Assembly: GCF_001436505.1 (NCBI RefSeq) | Contig: NZ_AYYI01000061.1 | Location: forward strand, 1 to 40,690 | DNA: 40,690 bases | Direction: 5' to 3' | From: Loigolactobacillus rennini DSM 20253 | GTDB lineage: Bacteria; Bacillota; Bacilli; Lactobacillales; Lactobacillaceae | In this document: piece by piece, positions 38,019 through 40,690 of the stretch | Layout: each line of letters opens with the position of its first letter | Numbering within the stretch: position 1 is the first letter of the stretch | Program-made: the position numbers and the translations under genes | The notes under the pieces: generated by a model | Databases searched by the model: none | What the model saw: only the letters and a program-made list of their open reading frames with translations | What the model was told of the DNA's origin: nothing

Positions 38019-38303
38019 CTAATCAACAGTGGCAATAAGATCCTTTTCATGTAAAACAAGATAATCATTGCCATCATAATTAACGTTAGTTCCAGCATAT
38101 TTATCGAACATCACGTTGTCACCTTTTTTAACGGTTAAAGGTTGAACAGCGCCGTTTTTATCCTTCATGCCAGGTCCGACGGCAACGACTTCACCAGTAG
38201 TTGGTTTTTCTTTAGCGTTGGATGCTAATACAATGCCACCAACGGTTTTTTCTTCTTCATCTGCTACTGCTACAATGACACGATCGCCTAATGGTTTTAA
38301 CAC
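38019..38303 (-). CDS. groES: Co-chaperonin GroES
   Basis: The 94-residue lid of Gro[12 protein letters not shown], the mobile loop [19 protein letters not shown] and the terminal [15 protein letters not shown] are typical. The start is a GTG at 38303, seven bases after GGAGGG; an in-frame ATG at 38318 overlaps that binding site and would give an atypical N-terminus. The operon is under CIRCE/HrcA control. Confidence 0.97.
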   Translation of the reverse strand: MLKPLGDRVIVAVADEEEKTVGGIVLASNAKEKPTTGEVVAVGPGMKDKNGAVQPLTVKKGDNVMFDKYAGTNVNYDGNDYLVLHEKDLIATVD

Positions 38304-38334
38304 GTGTAATCCCTCCATTTTACATTAATCGATT

Positions 38335-38361
38335 TTAGCACTCTTAGCAGCTAAGTGCTAA
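38335..38361. promoter_or_regulatory. CIRCE operator (HrcA) of groESL
   Basis: TTAGCACTC, nine bases, AAGTGCTAA. This equals the CIRCE consensus TTAGCACTC-N9-GAGTGCTAA with one mismatch. It lies between the promoter and the groES binding site, so HrcA can block groESL until heat shock. Confidence 0.95.
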
Positions 38362-38372
38362 TCACAATATTT

Positions 38373-38400
38373 ATAATAACATGTTCGGTTGGGAATGCAA
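38373..38400 (-). promoter_or_regulatory. groESL promoter
   Basis: On minus, TTGCAT (38400-38395), 16 bases, TATTAT (38378-38373) with TGT before the -10. A TATAAA shifted by three bases is an alternative -10. Confidence 0.65.
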
Positions 38401-38432
38401 GTTTTCTGTCTAAAAATATTTTCAGCTTTTCT

Positions 38433-38460
38433 TTTACCCTAAAAAACGCTACGCTATTAT
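38433..38460 (+). promoter_or_regulatory. Candidate promoter of the CPBP gene
   Basis: TTTACC (38433-38438), 16 bases, TATTAT (38455-38460), about 35 bases before the gene and divergent from groESL. Confidence 0.5.
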
Positions 38461-38494
38461 CAACGACACGATTAATCAACAAAGGAGTTTCTAC

Positions 38495-39130
38495 ATGACA
38501 CTTAAGAAGAATGTCATTGCGACATTGGTCACTTACCTTATTATTTATTTGTTTCCAGCCTTATTGAATACCGTCGTTCATTTAGGTAGCAAAATTTACT
38601 GGGTACAAACGCTCGACTATATTATCGGCGCCTGTCTTTTATGTTATTTTTATTGGCGCACTAATCAACAAGCACCATTAGAAAAAAGGCATTTATCAAA
38701 GACTATGTTATTCAAATGGGGAATAATTGGATTTGCCGCTGCTTTAGTGGCCCAATATTTAGCCAGCATGCTTAATTTGTTGATTTTTCATTCTTTACCA
38801 AGCTCTGCTAATACGGCAACAATTTTAGCGGTCATTCATCACTACCCATTCTATTTATTGGCAACTGTCATTGCTGCCCCAATCATGGAGGAACTGGTTT
38901 TTCGGCGCGCAATTTTTGGAACCTTAACACCGCTTACGGGAAAAATTGGTGCTGCTTTAATCGCTAGTGTGATGTTTGCATTGGCGCATGCCGACGGCCA
39001 CCTTTTAGTCTACACAAGTATCGGATTGGTTTTTTGTTACCTTTATCAGAAAACTGGTCGTATTCAGACTTCAATGATCAGCCACATTTTAATGAATGCA
39101 GTCGTGATCGGTGCTAATTTACTAGCTTAA
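38495..39130 (+). CDS. CPBP family intramembrane metalloprotease
   Basis: A 211-residue membrane protein with about six hydrophobic segments and the CPBP (CAAX protease and bacteriocin-processing, Abi) motifs: E132-E133 with R137 in MEELVFRR, H165 in FALAHAD, and H197 and N201 in SHILMN. The substrate is unknown. Lactic acid bacteria use relatives for bacteriocin self-immunity, but no bacteriocin gene is near. A similar protein (YdiL) neighbours groES in Bacillus, so this is a conserved position. The ATG at 38495 follows AAAGGAG. Confidence 0.88.
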   Translation: MTLKKNVIATLVTYLIIYLFPALLNTVVHLGSKIYWVQTLDYIIGACLLCYFYWRTNQQAPLEKRHLSKTMLFKWGIIGFAAALVAQYLASMLNLLIFHSLPSSANTATILAVIHHYPFYLLATVIAAPIMEELVFRRAIFGTLTPLTGKIGAALIASVMFALAHADGHLLVYTSIGLVFCYLYQKTGRIQTSMISHILMNAVVIGANLLA

Positions 39131-39191
39131 ATGGCAACTTTTTTCACGCACTAAAATTAATTCAATTAAGCCCTTACAAGACACAATGAAC

Positions 39192-39220
39192 TTGCAATTC
39201 AGTTAAAAAGCGGATAAAGT
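39192..39220 (+). promoter_or_regulatory. Candidate pgi promoter
   Basis: TTGCAA (39192-39197), 17 bases, TAAAGT (39215-39220). The -10 is a weak match. No terminator separates the CPBP gene from pgi, so some cotranscription is possible. Confidence 0.35.
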
Positions 39221-39258
39221 TATTCTGATAGTGACTATATTAAGGGAGGCTATTTTTA

Positions 39259-40599
39259 ATGGCACATATTACATTTGACGACTCTGCCGTGCGCCAATTT
39301 GTCCATGAAAATGAATTAAATGAGTTACAGCCGATGGTGACTGCTGCCCATCAAGAATTAGTTGACGGAACTGGTGCTGAATCACAAATGCGTGATTGGC
39401 TGCATCTACCGCACGATTATGACAAAAAAGAATTTGCACAAATCAAAGCTGCTGCTAAAAAGATCCAAAATGATTCTGAAGTTTTTGTTGCAATTGGCAT
39501 CGGTGGTTCCTATTTAGGTGCCCGCGCTGCCATTGATTTCTTGAGCAGTACTTTTTATAACATGGCACCTGATCGTAAAGTCCCACAAGTATTTTTTGCT
39601 GGTAATTCGATCAGCTCCTCTTATTTACACGACTTATTAGAAGTAATCGGCGACCGTGATTTTTCAATCAACGTAATTTCAAAATCTGGTACAACTACGG
39701 AACCTTCCATTGCTTTCCGGGTTTTCAAAGAAAAGTTAATTGCTAAATATGGTGAAGCAGGTGCTAAAGAACGGATCTACGCAACCACTGATAAAGCACA
39801 TGGTGCCTTGAAACAAGAAGCAGATGCTGAAGGCTACCAAAGCTTTGTCATCCCAGATGGTACTGGTGGCCGGTTCACTGTCTTAACACCAGTTGGTTTA
39901 TTACCGATTGCCGTTGCTGGTGGCGACATTGATCAATTGATGCAAGGTGCAGCAGCTGCTGAAGATGCTTACAGCGATCCAGACGTCACTAAAAACGACG
40001 CTTACAAATACGCTGCGTTGCGTAACATTTTATACCGTAAAGGCTACACCACTGAACTGTTAGAGAACTACGAACCAACCTTGCAATACTTCTCTGAATG
40101 GTGGAAACAATTAATGGGTGAATCAGAAGGCAAAGATCAAAAAGGAATCTATCCTTCTTCTGCCAACTTTACTACTGATTTACACTCATTAGGCCAATAC
40201 ATTCAAGAAGGCCGGCGCAACTTGATGGAAACTGTAGTTAAAGTTGACAAGCCAACCCATGATTTAACTGTTCCTGTTGAAGACGAAAACCTAGATGGTT
40301 TAGCTTATTTACAAGGCAAATCCATCGACTTCATCAATACTAAAGCTTACCAAGGGGTTGTCTTAGCCCATAATGATGGCGGCGTTCCAGTCATGAGCGT
40401 TCACATCCCGCAACAAGATGCTTATACCCTAGGTTATTTAATTTACTTCTTTGAACGTGCCGTTGCTGTTTCAGGTTACTTAAATGGCATTAATCCATTC
40501 AACCAACCTGGTGTTGAAGCATACAAGAAAAACATGTTTGCATTACTAGGTAAACCTGGCTTTGAAAAGCTTAGCAAAGAATTAAACGAGCGGTTGTAA
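39259..40599 (+). CDS. pgi: Glucose-6-phosphate isomerase
   Basis: Interconverts glucose-6-phosphate and fructose-6-phosphate in glycolysis. At 446 residues it is the short Gram-positive form. Motifs: [15 protein letters not shown], the phosphate-binding [37 protein letters not shown] and [14 protein letters not shown] at the C-terminus. The ATG at 39259 follows GGGAGG with nine-base spacing. A strong terminator follows at 40646. Confidence 0.98.
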   Translation: MAHITFDDSAVRQFVHENELNELQPMVTAAHQELVDGTGAESQMRDWLHLPHDYDKKEFAQIKAAAKKIQNDSEVFVAIGIGGSYLGARAAIDFLSSTFYNMAPDRKVPQVFFAGNSISSSYLHDLLEVIGDRDFSINVISKSGTTTEPSIAFRVFKEKLIAKYGEAGAKERIYATTDKAHGALKQEADAEGYQSFVIPDGTGGRFTVLTPVGLLPIAVAGGDIDQLMQGAAAAEDAYSDPDVTKNDAYKYAALRNILYRKGYTTELLENYEPTLQYFSEWWKQLMGESEGKDQKGIYPSSANFTTDLHSLGQYIQEGRRNLMETVVKVDKPTHDLTVPVEDENLDGLAYLQGKSIDFINTKAYQGVVLAHNDGGVPVMSVHIPQQDAYTLGYLIYFFERAVAVSGYLNGINPFNQPGVEAYKKNMFALLGKPGFEKLSKELNERL

Positions 40600-40645
40600 G
40601 CTTACCGCCAAAAAAGCCTGCCAACCATTCTGGTTATAAAGTGAA

Positions 40646-40685
40646 CCCCTAACGTTGGACAACTAAATCCAACGTTAGGGGTTTT
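40646..40685 (+). terminator. Terminator after pgi
   Basis: CCCCTAACGTTGGA (40646-40659) pairs perfectly over 14 bp with TCCAACGTTAGGGG (40668-40681), then TTTT. Confidence 0.93.
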
Positions 40686-40690
40686 ACTAT

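Noticed and set aside
38381-38393. CGAAC/GTT-like SOS box in the groES promoter
   Set aside because: The half-sites are separated by two bases instead of four, and groESL already has CIRCE control.

Overview
The window reads as a chromosomal core region of a low-GC Gram-positive bacterium of the Lactobacillaceae. Supporting signs are the gene order murI-rph, zapA-cvpA-mutS2, alaS with a T-box leader, ymdB-ricA-mutS-mutL and ruvA-ruvB-queA-tgt-yajC, strong AGGAGG-type ribosome binding sites, a CIRCE element at groESL, and family members such as IreB, YslB and a KimA-type permease. I cannot fix the genus. Almost all genes lie on the minus strand; only a yslB-like gene, a CPBP-family membrane protein and pgi are on plus. 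I saw no tRNA, rRNA, insertion sequence, prophage or CRISPR array.

Layout, left to right. 1-4.1 kb: murI, a fused ribonuclease PH/ITPase and a CBS-pair protein in one minus-strand operon, then a yslB-like gene converging on trxA across a shared hairpin terminator. 4.2-7.6 kb: zapA-cvpA-mutS2. 7.7-8.9 kb: ireB-ruvX-DUF1292. 9-12 kb: alaS behind an alanine T-box. 12-15.7 kb: ytoI-like, DHH phosphoesterase and DEAD-box helicase operon. 15.6-18.7 kb: dinB with a candidate SOS box, and zwf. 18.7-21.6 kb: adhE with a near-perfect Rex site and CcpA-like sites. 21.6-23.5 kb: tgt-yajC. 23.5-23.85 kb: an ORF-free gap that looks like an independent small RNA gene. 23.85-26.6 kb: ruvA-ruvB-queA with a candidate SOS box. 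26.6-27.3 kb: a paired SMR transporter. 27.3-33.8 kb: ymdB-ricA-mutS-mutL-maf. 33.8-36.1 kb: a KimA-like potassium importer with a structured leader. 36.1-38.4 kb: groES-groEL under CIRCE. 38.4-40.7 kb: a CPBP protein and pgi.

The genes cover DNA repair and recombination (mutS, mutL, ruvAB, dinB, mutS2), nucleotide-pool cleaning (maf, RdgB domain), tRNA queuosine synthesis (queA, tgt), RNA turnover (rph, cshB, DHH, ymdB/ricA), redox and carbon flow (adhE, zwf, pgi), protein folding (groESL, trxA) and cyclic-di-AMP-linked potassium control (CBS protein, KimA-like).

The least explained element is the plus-strand RNA locus at 23559-23845. It has a full promoter with a CcpA-type cre inside it, a transcript whose first bases pair with its last through a 17-bp closing stem, a pyrimidine-rich apical loop, and a strong terminator. 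I also flag structured leaders in front of the KimA-like gene and zwf, and a terminator placed directly before the SMR pair.
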